64,000 bases of DNA from Rhizobiales bacterium CCH3-A5 (GCA_001556025.1 LSIB01000149.1:1-64000), one strand, 5' to 3'. Positions 46,090-57,967 are shown, numbered from the stretch's first letter. Notes: generated by a model not told the origin, from the letters alone. Made by a program: numbers and translations.

Positions 46090-46895
46090 CGGTCGGCGGT
46101 GTTGACGTCATGGGGCACGCAAATCGCGCGCTCGCCGCCATTGCGGATGAAGTCGAGGATCTCGTGGATCAGCGGGTGCGAGGCGAACTCGCTCGCGACA
46201 TCCTCGACGCGCTCCGACAAGGTGCCCTCGTCGGCGAACAGCAACCGGTATGCGCGGCGCAATTCGTGGATCTGCTCGCGCGTGAAGCCGCGCCGGCGCA
46301 GGCCGACGAGATTGAGCCCGGCAAGATGGGCCGGATTGTCGCGCACCATGCCGAAGGGAATAACGTCGTGCATCACGCCGGCGCCGCCGCCGATGAAGGC
46401 GTGGTCACCGACGCGGATGAACTGGTGCAGGCCGGTGCCGCCGCCGACGATCACGAAATTGCCGACCCTGACATGACCGGCGCACATGACGTTGTTGGAG
46501 AAGATCACGCTGTCGCCGATCTGCGTGTCATGGGCGACATGCGAATTGGCCAGAAAGAAGCATTTGTCGCCGACGACGGTCTTCATCCCGCCGCCCTCGG
46601 TGCCGGGATTCATGGTCACCCCCTCGCGGATCATGCAGTCGGCGCCGATCGTCAGCGTCGAGGGCTCGCCATGGTATTTCAGATCCTGCGGCGGATGGCC
46701 GATGGAGGCGAAGGGATAAATTTTCGTGCGCGCGCCGATCGTGGTGTAGCCGGCGACGGCGACATGGCTGACGAGTTCGACGCCATCGCCCAGTTCGACC
46801 TCGGGGCCGACCGTGCAGAAAGGGCCGACGACGACGCCCGCGCCGAGACGCGCGCGAGGATCGACGACCGACATCGGATGGATGGTGGCGCTCAT
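46086..46895 (-). CDS. lpxA: acyl-ACP--UDP-N-acetylglucosamine O-acyltransferase
   Basis: This 269-residue left-handed beta-helix enzyme catalyses the first lipid A step. Hexapeptide repeats run from about residue 5 to 190; KTVVGDKCFFLANSHVAHDTQIGD contains the catalytic His (HVAHD), followed by the C-terminal helical domain (GLRRRGFTREQIHELRRAYRLLF). The true start is ATG 46895 (MSATIHPMSVVDP); the longer frame to 46976 has no family similarity. It lies 34 bases after fabZ. Confidence 0.97.
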   Translation of the reverse strand: MSATIHPMSVVDPRARLGAGVVVGPFCTVGPEVELGDGVELVSHVAVAGYTTIGARTKIYPFASIGHPPQDLKYHGEPSTLTIGADCMIREGVTMNPGTEGGGMKTVVGDKCFFLANSHVAHDTQIGDSVIFSNNVMCAGHVRVGNFVIVGGGTGLHQFIRVGDHAFIGGGAGVMHDVIPFGMVRDNPAHLAGLNLVGLRRRGFTREQIHELRRAYRLLFADEGTLSERVEDVASEFASHPLIHEILDFIRNGGERAICVPHDVNTADR

Positions 46896-46929
46896 GCGGA
46901 GGCTGTCCTGATTTTGGTTTCTTGGCGGC

Positions 46930-47388
46930 TCAGACGACCATGGCGGAGAGGTCCGCTTCCGCCACCAGCGCACCATCGACCCGCGCCTCGCCCCTGTAGA
47001 ACCAGAGATTGCGCTTGCGCGTGATCTTGGTCAGGTGGAAGCGCAACTGGTCGCCCGGGACGACGGGTTTGCGGAACTTCGCCTTGTCGATCGTGGTGAA
47101 CAGCACGCTGGTAACGCCAGGATCGACGCTGCCGCGCGCGTTGACGACCAGAACGCCCGCCGTCTGCGCCATGGCCTCGATCATCAGCACGCCGGGGAAG
47201 ACAGGCCGGCCTGGAAAATGGCCGGTGAATTGCGGCTCGTTGATCGTGACGTTCTTGATGCCGACGCCGGATTCGTCGCCGACGATCTCGACCACGCGAT
47301 CGACCAGCAGGAACGGGTAGCGATGCGGAATACAGGCCATGATCTTCTGGATATCGACCACGCCCAGCGTCGTCTGCGGATCGTTCAT
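46930..47388 (-). CDS. fabZ: 3-hydroxyacyl-ACP dehydratase FabZ
   Basis: This 152-residue hotdog-fold enzyme removes water from 3-hydroxyacyl-ACP in fatty acid elongation and competes with LpxA/LpxD for its substrate pool. The active-site signature HFPGRPVFPGVLMIEAMAQTAG holds the catalytic His and Glu. The N-terminus carries the usual IPHRYPFLLVDRV. The 181-base gap to lpxD (47389-47569) contains no gene that I can see. Confidence 0.97.
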   Translation of the reverse strand: MNDPQTTLGVVDIQKIMACIPHRYPFLLVDRVVEIVGDESGVGIKNVTINEPQFTGHFPGRPVFPGVLMIEAMAQTAGVLVVNARGSVDPGVTSVLFTTIDKAKFRKPVVPGDQLRFHLTKITRKRNLWFYRGEARVDGALVAEADLSAMVV

Positions 47389-47569
47389 CGTCTCTCACTC
47401 TCCCAAACGGGCCGCAACCTGGCCCATCCCCTCACGGCCGCGTTCCAAAGCCGCGATCTCTGCCGCCGACAGCATGCTATCTCTGCCGATGTGCCGGAAA
47501 CAGCACCCGGCCGGCAAGACAAATCGACATGAGGGGGCCGCCCGATGAGCACGTCGCCCGGCGGACATC

Positions 47570-48634
47570 TCAGCCTTCGGGGCGGTCCGTGGTCTTGCCG
47601 CGCCTGGCCACGAGCGATTTGAGCAAGGCAGCTTCGCGCGCCCAGCTCAGCGCGGGCTGCGCCGGATAGCCGCCATATTTCGCGCCGCGCGGAACATCGC
47701 CGGCGACGCCGCTCTGGGCGGCGACCTGCGCGCCCATGCCGACGGTGAGATGTCCGGCAAGGCCGACCTGGCCGCCGAGCACGACGAAGTCCTCCAGCGT
47801 GGTCGAGCCGGCGATGCCGACCTGCGAGACGATGACGCAATGCCGCCCGATCACGACATTATGGCCGATCTGGACCAGATTATCGATCTTGGTGCCTTCG
47901 CCGATGACCGTGTCGCGGCTGGCGCCGCGGTCGATGCAGGTGTTGGCGCCGATCTCGACATCGTCCTGGATGATGACCCGGCCGATCTGAGGCACCTTCA
48001 TGTGCCCTTTCGGACTCATCGCAAAGCCGAAACCATCCTGCCCGATCCTGACGCCGGGATGGATGATGACGCGGTTGCCGATCAGCGTGGATTGCAGCGT
48101 GGCGCCAGCGCCGATGGCACAGTCGCGGCCGATGCGCACCTGCGGCCCGATCACGGCATGAGACTGGATGACCGTTCCCGCGCCGATCTCGGCGCCGGGG
48201 CCGATCACGGCGCCAGGATCGACGCTGACGCCCGCCTCGAGAACCGCCGTCGCATGGACGAAGGCGCCGGGCGCGACTCCCCCCTGAGATCCGAACACGG
48301 AGCCCGGCCGCAAAGCCTGCGGGAACAGCCGAGCCAGCACTTTTGCGAAGATATGATAAGGAACCGGCGTGACCAGCGCGACCGTTTCGGCGGGAACGCG
48401 GGCCGCGAAGCGCGGCGAGACCAGACACAGCCCGGCCCGCGTCGCGGCGAGCGCATCGGTGTATTTGGCGTTGTCCATATAGGCGAGGTCGTCTTGCCCC
48501 GCCGTATCGAGGGGTGCGACGCCCTTGAGGCGGCGCGCGGTATCGACGCCGTCAGGCAGCGCGACGCCGGACATGACCGCGACTTCGCCGAAATCGAGCG
48601 CTGTCGCGGCCGGAAAGAAATTTGGCTCTGCCAT
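47570..48634 (-). CDS. lpxD: UDP-3-O-acylglucosamine N-acyltransferase
   Basis: This 354-residue enzyme has the N-terminal uridine-binding LpxD domain (about 1-100, [11 protein letters not shown]), a left-handed beta-helix with hexapeptide repeats (about 110-300, including [20 protein letters not shown] and [20 protein letters not shown] with the catalytic His) and a C-terminal helix. It catalyses the third lipid A step. It is 41 bases downstream of bamA. Confidence 0.97.
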   Translation of the reverse strand: MAEPNFFPAATALDFGEVAVMSGVALPDGVDTARRLKGVAPLDTAGQDDLAYMDNAKYTDALAATRAGLCLVSPRFAARVPAETVALVTPVPYHIFAKVLARLFPQALRPGSVFGSQGGVAPGAFVHATAVLEAGVSVDPGAVIGPGAEIGAGTVIQSHAVIGPQVRIGRDCAIGAGATLQSTLIGNRVIIHPGVRIGQDGFGFAMSPKGHMKVPQIGRVIIQDDVEIGANTCIDRGASRDTVIGEGTKIDNLVQIGHNVVIGRHCVIVSQVGIAGSTTLEDFVVLGGQVGLAGHLTVGMGAQVAAQSGVAGDVPRGAKYGGYPAQPALSWAREAALLKSLVARRGKTTDRPEG

Positions 48635-48675
48635 CAGGAGAGGTCCGGGACGGGGCGCGAGAGCGCCCCGCCGCG

Positions 48676-51177
48676 TCAGAAGCGCGTGCCGCCCGAGAAA
48701 CGGAACGCCTGCAGACGGTCGCCGCCGAACTTGCGGCCGAACGCATCGCGCTGCCCATCATCCTTCGACAGAGCAAAGGCGTAGTCGAAGCGGATCGGGC
48801 CAAGCGGCGACTGCCACAACAGGCTCGCGCCGACAGACGAGCGGATGACGTTCTTGTCGCGTACGCAGGCAACGTTGGTCTGGTAGATCGACGTCGTGGC
48901 GACGTTGAACTGCCGCGCCTCCGAGCCCACCGGGCAGGCTGTCGGCGTGGTAATCGTCTTGGAGCCGCCATCGTAATTGAACAGCGTGCCGGCATCCGCG
49001 AAGACCGCGCCGCGAAGGCCGAGATCGCGCGGCAGACCGAAGATCGGGAACTGGATCTCGAGCGAACCGCCGAAATAGGTGGTGCCGCCGAGTGCGTTCG
49101 CGGTCGGGTCGTTCAGCACGTCGCGTGGGCCGATGCCGGACGGCGCGAAGCCGCGAACCAGGGTCGGTCCGAGGAAGTAGTGGTCGATCATGCGCAGATT
49201 GCCGCTGGTGGCCTGCACATGGCCGGCCTGGCCGCGGATGAAGCCGACGACATCGTCGAAGATCTCGCGATAGTAGCGCGCATCCGCGGAGACGCGCAGG
49301 AACTTCGAATCGCCGCCCACGCCAGCGAATTCCGGCTTGAGTTCCGCGACAAATCCGTTGCGCGGGTTCTGCACATTGTCGAGCGAGTTATAGTTGAAGT
49401 TGACGCCGACAAGCGATGTCAGGGTGGTGCCCTGCGCTTCCTTGACCGCGATCGTCGCCTCGCCATTGGTCAGGCAGTTGATGGCGGCGTTCTCGGGCAG
49501 ACCGGAGCCGAGCGTTCCCGGCGTCACGCCGATGAGCGGCCGCGTACAATCGTTGAACGGATTGGAAGTCGTATTCGGGATCTCGATCTCGGTCGTATAG
49601 ATCGAGTAGCGCGGCGTGATCGAGAACTCTTCCGTGATCGGGAAGGTCGCGCGGATCTGGCCGCCCGTCACGCGGCTCTCAAAACGGCCGGTGTTGTAGT
49701 TGTCGTTGAACTTCGAAAACAGATCGAAGCCCGCCGCGATGCGCCGGCCAAGGAAATAGGGCTCAGTGAAGGAGAAATCGACGCCCTTGCTGCGCTGGCC
49801 GAGCGTGCCCGCGATGCGGACGAACTGGCCGCGGCCGAGGAAGTTCGATTCAGACAGCGAGACTTCGCCGATGACGCCGTCCGAGGTCGAATAGCCGCCG
49901 GCGATCGAGAACGAGCCGGTCGCCTTGTCCTCGACATCGATGTTGACCACCACACGGTCAGGCGCGCTGCCCGGCTCGTTGGTGATGCGGACCTTGTTGA
50001 AGAAGCCGAGATTGTTCAGCCGGCGCTCGGCGCGGTCGATCAGGACCTTGTTGTAGGCGTCGCCCTCGCCGAGATCGAGCTCGCGGCGCACGACATAGTC
50101 GCGCGAGCGGGTGTTGCCGCGCACGTTGATGCGCTCGACATAGACGCGCGGGCCCTCGTCGACGACATAGGTGATGCCGATCAGCCGACCTGCGGCGTCG
50201 CGGTCACCGCGCGGGCGGACCTGGGCGAAAGCGTAGCCACGGCGCGAGACCTCGGTCGTCAGGCTGACCAGAGACTTCTCGACCGCCTCGGCGTTGTAGG
50301 TGTCGCCCGCGGACGTCGCGACAAGGCGCTGCAGCGCGTTCGGGTCGAGGTCGCGCAGGCGGGAATCGACGTTGACGCTGCCGACGCGATATTGCGGGCC
50401 TTCATCCACGACGATGTCGATGATCCAGCCCTGGGCGGCGTCGTCGAAACGCGCCGTGTTCGAGACGATCTGGAAGTCGGCGTAGCCGTTCTTCAGGTAG
50501 AAGCGCCGGACCAGTTCGAGATCGGCCGCGATGCGGTCGGCGTCATAGACGTCCGAGGTCTTGATGAAGCTGAGGAAGTTCGATTCGGTCGACTGCATCA
50601 GACCGCGCAGGCGGCCCGACGAGTAGGTGCCGTTGCCCGAGAAGTTGATGCTCTTGATGCCGGTCTTGCCGGTCTCGACGATGGTGAACACCACGTCGGG
50701 CCGGCCATTCGGCAGTGGAGCCACGCGGGCGGTGACCGACGATGCGCCATATCCCGACCGCCGATAGGCTTCCTTGATGCGCTCGACGTCGGAATCGATC
50801 AGCGCCTGGCTGATCGGCCCGCGCGCCTTGGTCTGCACGAGTTGCAGAAGCTGGTCGCTCTTGACGCGGCGGTTGCCCTCGAAGGCCACGCGATTGATGG
50901 TGTCGTTCTCCTGGACGGAGATGACGGTCTGCGAGCCGCGACGGCTGACCTGAACGCTGGAAAACAGCCCAGTCGCCAGCAGGCTCTGGCGAACCTCCTG
51001 AGGGCCGCCCTGATTGGCGTAGGAGCGGATCGTCTCCGCGTCGACTCGCCTGTTGCCTTGGACAATCACGGCCTGCGCGAACGCCACGCCGCCGCTGACG
51101 GCCAGCATGAAGGCCGAAAGTCCGACTGATCGAGAGAGCCGAGTCTTGGAGGGCCGGCTCTTTTGGGTCGACGTCAT
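48676..51177 (-). CDS. bamA: outer membrane protein assembly factor BamA
   Basis: The 833-residue Omp85 protein has a signal peptide ([20 protein letters not shown], about 16-35), five POTRA domains (about 36-435; [13 protein letters not shown] opens the first) and a C-terminal 16-stranded barrel. It contains the lid-loop region [11 protein letters not shown] and ends in Phe (SGGTRF). It inserts beta-barrel proteins into the outer membrane. The start is taken as ATG 51177 ([16 protein letters not shown]); the frame upstream to 51231 is unlikely. The rseP-bamA-lpxD order is conserved across Proteobacteria. Confidence 0.97.
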   Translation of the reverse strand: MTSTQKSRPSKTRLSRSVGLSAFMLAVSGGVAFAQAVIVQGNRRVDAETIRSYANQGGPQEVRQSLLATGLFSSVQVSRRGSQTVISVQENDTINRVAFEGNRRVKSDQLLQLVQTKARGPISQALIDSDVERIKEAYRRSGYGASSVTARVAPLPNGRPDVVFTIVETGKTGIKSINFSGNGTYSSGRLRGLMQSTESNFLSFIKTSDVYDADRIAADLELVRRFYLKNGYADFQIVSNTARFDDAAQGWIIDIVVDEGPQYRVGSVNVDSRLRDLDPNALQRLVATSAGDTYNAEAVEKSLVSLTTEVSRRGYAFAQVRPRGDRDAAGRLIGITYVVDEGPRVYVERINVRGNTRSRDYVVRRELDLGEGDAYNKVLIDRAERRLNNLGFFNKVRITNEPGSAPDRVVVNIDVEDKATGSFSIAGGYSTSDGVIGEVSLSESNFLGRGQFVRIAGTLGQRSKGVDFSFTEPYFLGRRIAAGFDLFSKFNDNYNTGRFESRVTGGQIRATFPITEEFSITPRYSIYTTEIEIPNTTSNPFNDCTRPLIGVTPGTLGSGLPENAAINCLTNGEATIAVKEAQGTTLTSLVGVNFNYNSLDNVQNPRNGFVAELKPEFAGVGGDSKFLRVSADARYYREIFDDVVGFIRGQAGHVQATSGNLRMIDHYFLGPTLVRGFAPSGIGPRDVLNDPTANALGGTTYFGGSLEIQFPIFGLPRDLGLRGAVFADAGTLFNYDGGSKTITTPTACPVGSEARQFNVATTSIYQTNVACVRDKNVIRSSVGASLLWQSPLGPIRFDYAFALSKDDGQRDAFGRKFGGDRLQAFRFSGGTRF

Positions 51178-51331
51178 CGGGTCGCCTATTCCATCTCTAA
51201 GGTCGCCACCCCAAGCGGGGGTTCCGGCCACTAAGCCGAAGCTCGGGAACTTTGCAGTCCAATCGCTTCTACAAAGTTTCCCGCAGGGTGCAAACCGGGT
51301 TTGTCGTTAACGAAATATTTTTAGCCCCCGC

Positions 51332-51349
51332 GTGGCCATGAGGCCACGG
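51332..51349 (-). other. hairpin in the rseP-bamA intergenic region
   Basis: CGTGGCC and GGCCACG form a perfect 7-bp stem around a 4-base loop. The minus-strand continuation is CGGGGGCTAAAAATATTTCG, which has no clean U-run, so it could attenuate or stabilise rather than terminate. The remaining 222-base gap is AT-richer near 51300-51325 and may contain the bamA promoter. Confidence 0.4.
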
Positions 51350-51399
51350 AAGCTGCCGCGATTCCGCCGCAAACTGGCGATCGCGCGTCTGGAATGGTC

Positions 51400-52551
51400 T
51401 CAAAGCAGCGATTTTACGTGGACGAGGTCGTTCCAGGTGACGAAAAGCATCAGCATCAGCACGAGGCCGAGCCCGAACCGGAAGCCGAGTTCCTGGGCCC
51501 GATCGCTGAGGGGCCGGCCACGCAGCGCCTCGATCGCATAGAACATCAGGTGGCCGCCATCGAGCATCGGCACCGGGAGCAGATTCATCAGGCCGATCGA
51601 GACCGAGAGAATCGCAGCGAGGTTGATCAGCGCCATGATGCCGCCGCTGGTGGCCACCACCCCCGAGACCTGGGCGATCCGGATCGGCCCCGAAAGCTGG
51701 TCGGTCGATTCCCGCCCGGTCACCAGCTTGGCGACATAGTCGTAGGTGCGGTCGACGACATACCAGGTTTCCGACAGACCAACCTTCAGCGCCTCCAGCG
51801 GCCCGTAGCGCTGCGTCGTCCAGTCCTCCGCCTTGCGCGAGGCCTGGACGCCGATCACGCCGATACGCTGCTTGCCGACCGGCGTCGCGGTCTCGACGAG
51901 GCTGGGCGTGACCGGCAGCGTCAGCCGTTCGCCGGCACGCTCGACGATGATCTGCAGCACCTCGTCGGGGCGGCCAGAGACGGCGCGCTGCATGTCGTTG
52001 AAGCTGCGGATCGGGCTGCCGTCGATGGACAGGATAAGGTCGCCGGCGCGAATGCCGCCGCGCTCGGCGGCGCTGCCGGCGACGACCTGCTCGATCCGCG
52101 GGGTGAGCACCTGCTTGCCGAAGAAGAAGACGGTGCCGGCAAAAATCACGATCGCCAGCAGGAAATTCGCGATCGGTCCGGCCGCGACGATGGCGGCGCG
52201 CTCGCCGATGGACTGGGCCGGGAAGGAGCGCGCGCGCTCCTGCTCGCTCATTTGCGAGACCCCGGCATTGTCGGGCGCGCTCGACGCATCAGCGTCGCCG
52301 GAGAACTTCACATAGCCGCCGAGCGGAATCAGCGCGAACCGCCAGCGCGTGCCATGCTTGTCGTCGAAGCCGAAGATCTCGCGTCCAAAACCGATCGAGA
52401 ACACCTTCACATCGACGCCGCACCAGCGGCCCACAAGGAAGTGCCCGAGTTCATGGACGAAGACCACGACCGTCAGCACGAACAGGAACGGCAGCAGATA
52501 GGTCAGCAGAAAGCCGCCCGCGCCCGTGATCGCCGCCGCAATGTCCATCAT
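51400..52551 (-). CDS. rseP: site-2 zinc metalloprotease RseP (RIP family)
   Basis: This 383-residue inner-membrane protease has the zinc motif HELGH (33-37) in the first helix, a PDZ domain (about 135-215; GGIRAGDLILSIDGSPI) and the C-terminal helix with NLLPVPMLDGGHL providing the third zinc ligand. It cleaves anti-sigma factors and leftover signal peptides. A single PDZ domain, as here, is common in alphaproteobacteria against two in E. coli. It lies between dxr and bamA (103 and 222 bases). Confidence 0.96.
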   Translation of the reverse strand: MMDIAAAITGAGGFLLTYLLPFLFVLTVVVFVHELGHFLVGRWCGVDVKVFSIGFGREIFGFDDKHGTRWRFALIPLGGYVKFSGDADASSAPDNAGVSQMSEQERARSFPAQSIGERAAIVAAGPIANFLLAIVIFAGTVFFFGKQVLTPRIEQVVAGSAAERGGIRAGDLILSIDGSPIRSFNDMQRAVSGRPDEVLQIIVERAGERLTLPVTPSLVETATPVGKQRIGVIGVQASRKAEDWTTQRYGPLEALKVGLSETWYVVDRTYDYVAKLVTGRESTDQLSGPIRIAQVSGVVATSGGIMALINLAAILSVSIGLMNLLPVPMLDGGHLMFYAIEALRGRPLSDRAQELGFRFGLGLVLMLMLFVTWNDLVHVKSLL

Positions 52552-52654
52552 CGTCTCCAGAACTGTCTCAGCGGCGGATCATCCCGAGCCCGCTCTTGCG
52601 AGCGGCTAGCTCAGGATTGGCGCGAAAAGACGACCGATCGTCACTCCGCCGCCT

Positions 52655-53833
52655 TTAGGTGACAGCCGTCGCGGCCTGCGGCAAGAGCACCGCCGCGCGT
52701 TTTCTCGCCTCTTGGTCAATGGCGAGCGCAGCGGCGACATCGGCGGGCGAGGCCTGGTCGGCGAAGGCCATGGAGCAAACCTGCTCGACCAGCCGCGCTA
52801 TGCCTGGAAACGGCAGGCGCCCTGCTAGGAAGGCCGCGACCGCGACCTCGTTGGCCGCATTGAGGACCGCCGGCGTCGCGCCGCCAGCCCGCAGCGCCGC
52901 GATCGCCAGGCCGAGCGCCGGAAAGCGAACGAGATCGGGCCGTTCGAAGCTCAGCGGTGCGGTCTTCGCCAGATCGAGGAACCGCGCCGGCGGCGCGTCG
53001 AGCCGGCCATCGACACCAAGACAATGGGCGGCGGCGACGCGCATATCGGGCATGGCCATGCCGGCGCTGACCGAGCCGTCGCGAAAGGCGATCAGCCCGT
53101 GGACGATCTGCTGCGGATGCACCAGCACTCCGAGCTGGTCGGGCCGGACCCCGAACAGGAAGCAGGCCTCGATCAGCTCCAGCCCCTTGTTCATCATGCT
53201 GGCCGAATCGATCGTGATCTTGGCGCCCATCGCATAGTTGGGATGGTTCAACGCCTGCTGCGGCGTCGCGGCCGCAATCTGCTGCGCGTCCCAAGTCCGG
53301 AACGGCCCGCCCGAGGCGGTCAGGATCATGCTGGCGATCGACGAGACCGGCTCCGCGCCCAGCACCTGGAACAGCGCGTTGTGCTCGGAATCGAGCGGCA
53401 GGATGCGTGCGCCCACCGCCTGTGCGCGGGCCATTACCGCAGCGCCCGCGCAGACCAGGCTCTCCTTGTTGGCGAGCGCCACGACCCGGCCCGGCGCCAG
53501 CGCCGCAAACGTCGCCTCCAGCCCGGCCGCGCCCGAGATCGCGCTGACGACGATGTCGCTCTCCATCGCAACGGCATCAAGCACCGCCGACCGCCCTGCC
53601 CCGCTGGCGATGCCAGTCCCTGACAGCGCCTCGGCCAATGCAGGGCCGGCGGCTTCGTCGGCCAGCGCCGCGAAGCGCGCGCCGGTCTCGACCGCGACCC
53701 GCGCCAGAGCCGCAGCGTCGCGCCCGCCGACCACGGCGAGGATGGCGAGACGATCGGGATTCTCGGCGACGACATCGCGCGTCGAGCGGCCGATCGAGCC
53801 TGTCGCGCCCAGCAGAGTGACGGTTCGGCGCAT
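52655..53833 (-). CDS. dxr: 1-deoxy-D-xylulose-5-phosphate reductoisomerase
   Basis: This 392-residue NADPH-dependent enzyme makes 2-C-methyl-D-erythritol 4-phosphate in the non-mevalonate isoprenoid pathway. Motifs are TLLGATGSIGRSTRDVV (nucleotide binding), ANKESLVCAG, LPLDSEHNALFQ, MGAKITIDSASMMNKGLELIEA (metal site). Full length. It lies seven bases after cdsA. Confidence 0.98.
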   Translation of the reverse strand: MRRTVTLLGATGSIGRSTRDVVAENPDRLAILAVVGGRDAAALARVAVETGARFAALADEAAGPALAEALSGTGIASGAGRSAVLDAVAMESDIVVSAISGAAGLEATFAALAPGRVVALANKESLVCAGAAVMARAQAVGARILPLDSEHNALFQVLGAEPVSSIASMILTASGGPFRTWDAQQIAAATPQQALNHPNYAMGAKITIDSASMMNKGLELIEACFLFGVRPDQLGVLVHPQQIVHGLIAFRDGSVSAGMAMPDMRVAAAHCLGVDGRLDAPPARFLDLAKTAPLSFERPDLVRFPALGLAIAALRAGGATPAVLNAANEVAVAAFLAGRLPFPGIARLVEQVCSMAFADQASPADVAAALAIDQEARKRAAVLLPQAATAVT

Positions 53834-53839
53834 GCAGCC

Positions 53840-54681
53840 TCACCCCTCGATGCGGGAGATGAAGAGAACGAGACCGGCGAAGACGAGCACCGCCCAGTAG
53901 CCGTCGAGACGGTCGAGAAAGCCGCCATGGCCCGGAATCAGCCGACTCGAATCCTTGGCGCCGAAGCGGCGCTTGATCGCCGATTCGAACAGGTCGCCGG
54001 CCTGGCTGACAACCGAGGCGAAGAGCGATGCCGCGATGGCGGTCCCGGGACCGACCAGAGTGGCCGCCGCTGGCACCAGCCACCAGATCGCAAGGCCGCC
54101 GAGCGTTCCCGCCAGCGCGCCGCCCAACGCTCCGGACCAGGTCTTCTTTGGGCTGACGCTGGGCATCAGCTTGGGGCCGCCGAGCCGACGCCCGGTGAAA
54201 TAGGCCGCGATATCGGTGAGCCAGACCACGGCGAAGCTCCAGATGATCAGCGCCAGACCGAGTTCGGGCACGCCGCGCAGCGCCGGCGCAATCAGGGCGA
54301 AGGCGAGCGCATAGGCGACGCCGCAGGCTTCCAGCAGGCGGCGGTCGCTCACCAGCGGCGTCAGGACCGCGCCGAGCAGGGCTGCCAGCGCCGCGACTCC
54401 GGCCAGCGCCGCGGCGCTGACCGGCGCGAAGCCGAGCGCGAGCCCCGCCAGCGCCACGCCGATGCCGCCGGGCGCCGCGTTGCGCCGGCTGACGATGGCG
54501 AGCCACTCATAGGCGACGAGCCCGGCGACGAGCGCCCAGACCAGCCGGAACGGCCAGCCGCCCCACCACGTCGTCAGCAGCACGCCGGCCGCCAGCACGA
54601 GCGCGGAGATGATCCTGAGCCGGAGTTCGCTCGCGCCCGGTCTGGCGTCGCTGGAGTTCGGCTGGCCGGGGAGCGGCGCGG

Positions 54682-54685
<4 letters not shown>
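53840..54685 (-). CDS. cdsA: phosphatidate cytidylyltransferase
   Basis: This 281-residue membrane enzyme makes CDP-diacylglycerol from phosphatidate and CTP. It has seven to eight hydrophobic helices and the CdsA signature at the C-terminus ([20 protein letters not shown], then [14 protein letters not shown]). A further core motif is [20 protein letters not shown]. It starts at GTG 54685 overlapping the uppS stop by four bases. Confidence 0.97.
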
Positions 54686-55473
<788 letters not shown>

Positions 55474-55539
55474 TCCCTGAAGCCCCGTTCGACCAGCCCC
55501 GTATGAGCGCCGCGGATCAGCCCCGGCGCGGTGGAGCGA

Positions 55540-56103
55540 TCAGACGCTCAGGATTTCCTTTTCCTTCGCCGCCAGCGCCTGATCGATCTCGACAATATGC
55601 TGATCAGTCGCCTTCTGCACGAGATCGGACTGACGGGTCACGTCGTCCTTGGTGAAATCGCCGTCCTTTTCCACCTTCTTGATGATGTCGATGGCGTCGC
55701 GGCGGACATGGCGCACGGCGATCTTCGATTCCTCGGCGTATTTATGCGCGACCTTAACCATCTCCTTGCGGCGCTGCTCGTTCAGCTCCGGGATGCGGAT
55801 GCGCAGCACGGCGCCTTCGGTCTGCGGATTGAGGCCGAGATCGGATTCGCGGATCGCCTTCTCGACGGCGTTGACCATGCTGCGGTCCCAGACCTGCACC
55901 GAGAGCAGGCGCGCTTCCGGCACGCTGACGGTGGCGAGCTGGGAGAGCGGCGTGCGTGCGCCATAGGCCTCGACCATGATCGGATCGAGCATGTTGGCGG
56001 AAGCCCGCCCGCTGCGCAGCGAGGCGAGATCGCCCTTGAAGGAGGTGACCGCGCCGTCCATGCGGCGCTTCACGTCGGCGAGGTCGAATGTCGTCTGGGC
56101 CAT
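55540..56103 (-). CDS. frr: ribosome recycling factor
   Basis: This 187-residue protein has the RRF two-domain fold: a three-helix bundle with GDLASLRSGRASANMLDPI, and the beta domain with GARTPLSQLATVSVPEARLLSVQVWDRS, then NEQRRKEMVKVAHKYAEESKIAVRHVRRD. It splits post-termination ribosomes together with EF-G. The start is ATG 56103 (MAQTTFDLADVKRR); a TTG at 56112 is in frame but unneeded. It is 112 bases downstream of pyrH. Confidence 0.98.
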   Translation of the reverse strand: MAQTTFDLADVKRRMDGAVTSFKGDLASLRSGRASANMLDPIMVEAYGARTPLSQLATVSVPEARLLSVQVWDRSMVNAVEKAIRESDLGLNPQTEGAVLRIRIPELNEQRRKEMVKVAHKYAEESKIAVRHVRRDAIDIIKKVEKDGDFTKDDVTRQSDLVQKATDQHIVEIDQALAAKEKEILSV

Positions 56104-56215
56104 CGTCTTCAAGACCTTGGAGTTTATACGAAACCGGGCGCGACCATGGCGGCGGGCCCCGACAGGGTCAAGGATTTCCGCAACGGGTCGACGTTTTCAT
56201 CTTACAGGCACTCGG

Positions 56216-56923
56216 TCACGGCGTCACATAGGTCGCCCGGCCCTCAGCCCGCAGGACGGCGGCGAGCGCCCCCTTCTCCGCGATCGAGAACACAACGATG
56301 GTGAGGCCCGCGTCGCGGGCGAGCGCGAAGGCGGCCGTGTCCATCACCTTGAGATCGCGCTTGATCGCCTCTGCATGCGTCAGCGTCTCGTAGCGGGTGG
56401 CGGAGGGATCGGTCTTGGGGTCGGCGGTGTAGACGCCGTCGACCTGCGTCGCCTTGAGCAGATGGCTGCAGCCGAGTTCGGCGGCGCGCAGCGCGGCGCC
56501 CGTATCTGTGGTGAAGTAAGGGTTACCGGTGCCGCCGCCGAGAACGACCACCTTGCCATGGCTGAGATGGTCGAGCGCGCGCTTGCGGGCATAGCTTTCG
56601 CAGAGCGAGGGCATCGGCACCGCCGACATCGCGCGGGCCGGGGCTCCGGCGCTCTCGATCGCATGTTCGAGCGCGAGCGCGTTCATCACCGTGCCAAGCA
56701 TGCCGATCGAATCGGCGCTGGTCCGGTCGAGCCCCTTGTTCAGGCCCTGTACGCCACGAAAGAAATTGCCGCCGCCGACCACGATGGCGATCTCGACGCC
56801 CTCGCGCGCGGCATGGGCAATGTCATCGGCAAGGGCGACGAGCGTCGCGCCGTCGAGACCAGATCCCGCTTGCCCCGCAAGGGCTTCGCCGGAGAGCTTC
56901 ACGAGGACGCGTTTGGGTCTCAT
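56216..56923 (-). CDS. pyrH: UMP kinase
   Basis: This 235-residue amino-acid-kinase-fold enzyme phosphorylates UMP. Features are KRVLVKLSGEALAG, IVVGGGNFFRG, DSIGMLGTVMNALALE and VVLGGGTGNPYFTTDTGAALRA. It is followed by frr and preceded by tsf, with a terminator between tsf and pyrH, so pyrH probably also has its own promoter or relies on read-through. Confidence 0.98.
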   Translation of the reverse strand: MRPKRVLVKLSGEALAGQAGSGLDGATLVALADDIAHAAREGVEIAIVVGGGNFFRGVQGLNKGLDRTSADSIGMLGTVMNALALEHAIESAGAPARAMSAVPMPSLCESYARKRALDHLSHGKVVVLGGGTGNPYFTTDTGAALRAAELGCSHLLKATQVDGVYTADPKTDPSATRYETLTHAEAIKRDLKVMDTAAFALARDAGLTIVVFSIAEKGALAAVLRAEGRATYVTP

Positions 56924-56992
56924 CGGTCGTCTCCCGGTCTCAACGCCAGTTCCACGCGTCGCCGATTCGGCAGCGCGCGAGCCTTCTTACAC

Positions 56993-57020
56993 AAAAAAGG
57001 CCGCGCGGGGCGCGGCCTTT
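56993..57020 (-). terminator. rho-independent terminator after tsf
   Basis: AAAGGCCGCG / CGCGGCCTTT (56996-57005 and 57011-57020) with a 5-base loop; on the minus strand the stem is followed by TTTTTTGTG. It separates rpsB-tsf from pyrH. Confidence 0.88.
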
Positions 57021-57043
57021 CGATGACGCTATCAACCGGCCGA

Positions 57044-57967
57044 TCAGCCGGTCGTTCCGCCCGCGGCCGCGACCTCGGCGGCGAAGTCCTGCTCTTCCTT
57101 CTCGATGCCCTCGCCGAGCGCAAAGCGCGCGAAGCCGGTGAGTGCGACGGGCGCGCCGAGCTTGCCTTCGCTCTCCTTGAGCACCTGGGCGACGGACTTG
57201 GAGCCGTCATGGATATAGGCCTGCTCGAGCAGGCAGTATTCCTTGGCGTAGCTCTTCAGGCCGCTTTCGGTGATCTTGGCCAGAACATGCTCGGGCTTGC
57301 CGGCGTTCTTCTCGGCCAGGATCGCCTTTTCGCGGGCGAGCACCTCGGGATCGACCGAGGCGAGATCGAGCGCGATCGGATTGGTCGCGGCGACATGCAT
57401 GGCGAGCTGGCGGCCAAGCGCAGCCAGTTCGTCCGCCTTGCCGGTCGATTCCAGCGCGACGATGACGCCGATTTTGCCCAGACCGTCGGCGACCGCGCCA
57501 TGGACATAGGAGCCGATCATGCCGGCCTTGACCTTGAGCGCGGCGACGCGGCGCAGCGTCATGTTCTCGCCAATCGTGGCGATGGCGTTGGCGATGGCGT
57601 CGGCGACCGTGCCGCCGCCCGGATAATGATGGGCGAGCACGGCCTCGACATCGCCGCCGCGCTCCAGCGCGACATTGGCGATGCCATGGGCCAGCGCCTG
57701 GAATTCGAGGTTGCGGGCGACGAAGTCGGTCTCGGAGTTGAGCTCGATCACCACGCCGTCATGGCCCTTGACCGCGACCGCGACGAGGCCCTCGGCGGCG
57801 ACGCGGCCGGCCTTCTTGGCGGCCTTGGCGAGGCCCTTGGTGCGCAGCCAGTCGATCGCGGCCTCGATGTCGCCGTCGACCGCCGAGAGCGCGGACTTGC
57901 AATCCATCATGCCCGCGCCGGTCTTGTCGCGGAGTTCCTTCACCATCGCGGCGGTGATCGCAGCCAT
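57044..57967 (-). CDS. tsf: translation elongation factor Ts
   Basis: This 307-residue nucleotide-exchange factor for EF-Tu has an N-terminal UBA-like domain ([24 protein letters not shown]), the core with [20 protein letters not shown] and the C-terminal module. It has the usual length for the class with two core subdomains. It is downstream of rpsB (192-base gap), and the pair ends in a terminator. Confidence 0.98.
   Translation of the reverse strand: MAAITAAMVKELRDKTGAGMMDCKSALSAVDGDIEAAIDWLRTKGLAKAAKKAGRVAAEGLVAVAVKGHDGVVIELNSETDFVARNLEFQALAHGIANVALERGGDVEAVLAHHYPGGGTVADAIANAIATIGENMTLRRVAALKVKAGMIGSYVHGAVADGLGKIGVIVALESTGKADELAALGRQLAMHVAATNPIALDLASVDPEVLAREKAILAEKNAGKPEHVLAKITESGLKSYAKEYCLLEQAYIHDGSKSVAQVLKESEGKLGAPVALTGFARFALGEGIEKEEQDFAAEVAAAGGTTG

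Noticed and set aside
48622..51129. 835-residue frame on the plus strand
   Set aside because: It is antisense to bamA, Arg/Asp/Ala-rich and without any domain; bamA on the other strand explains the DNA.
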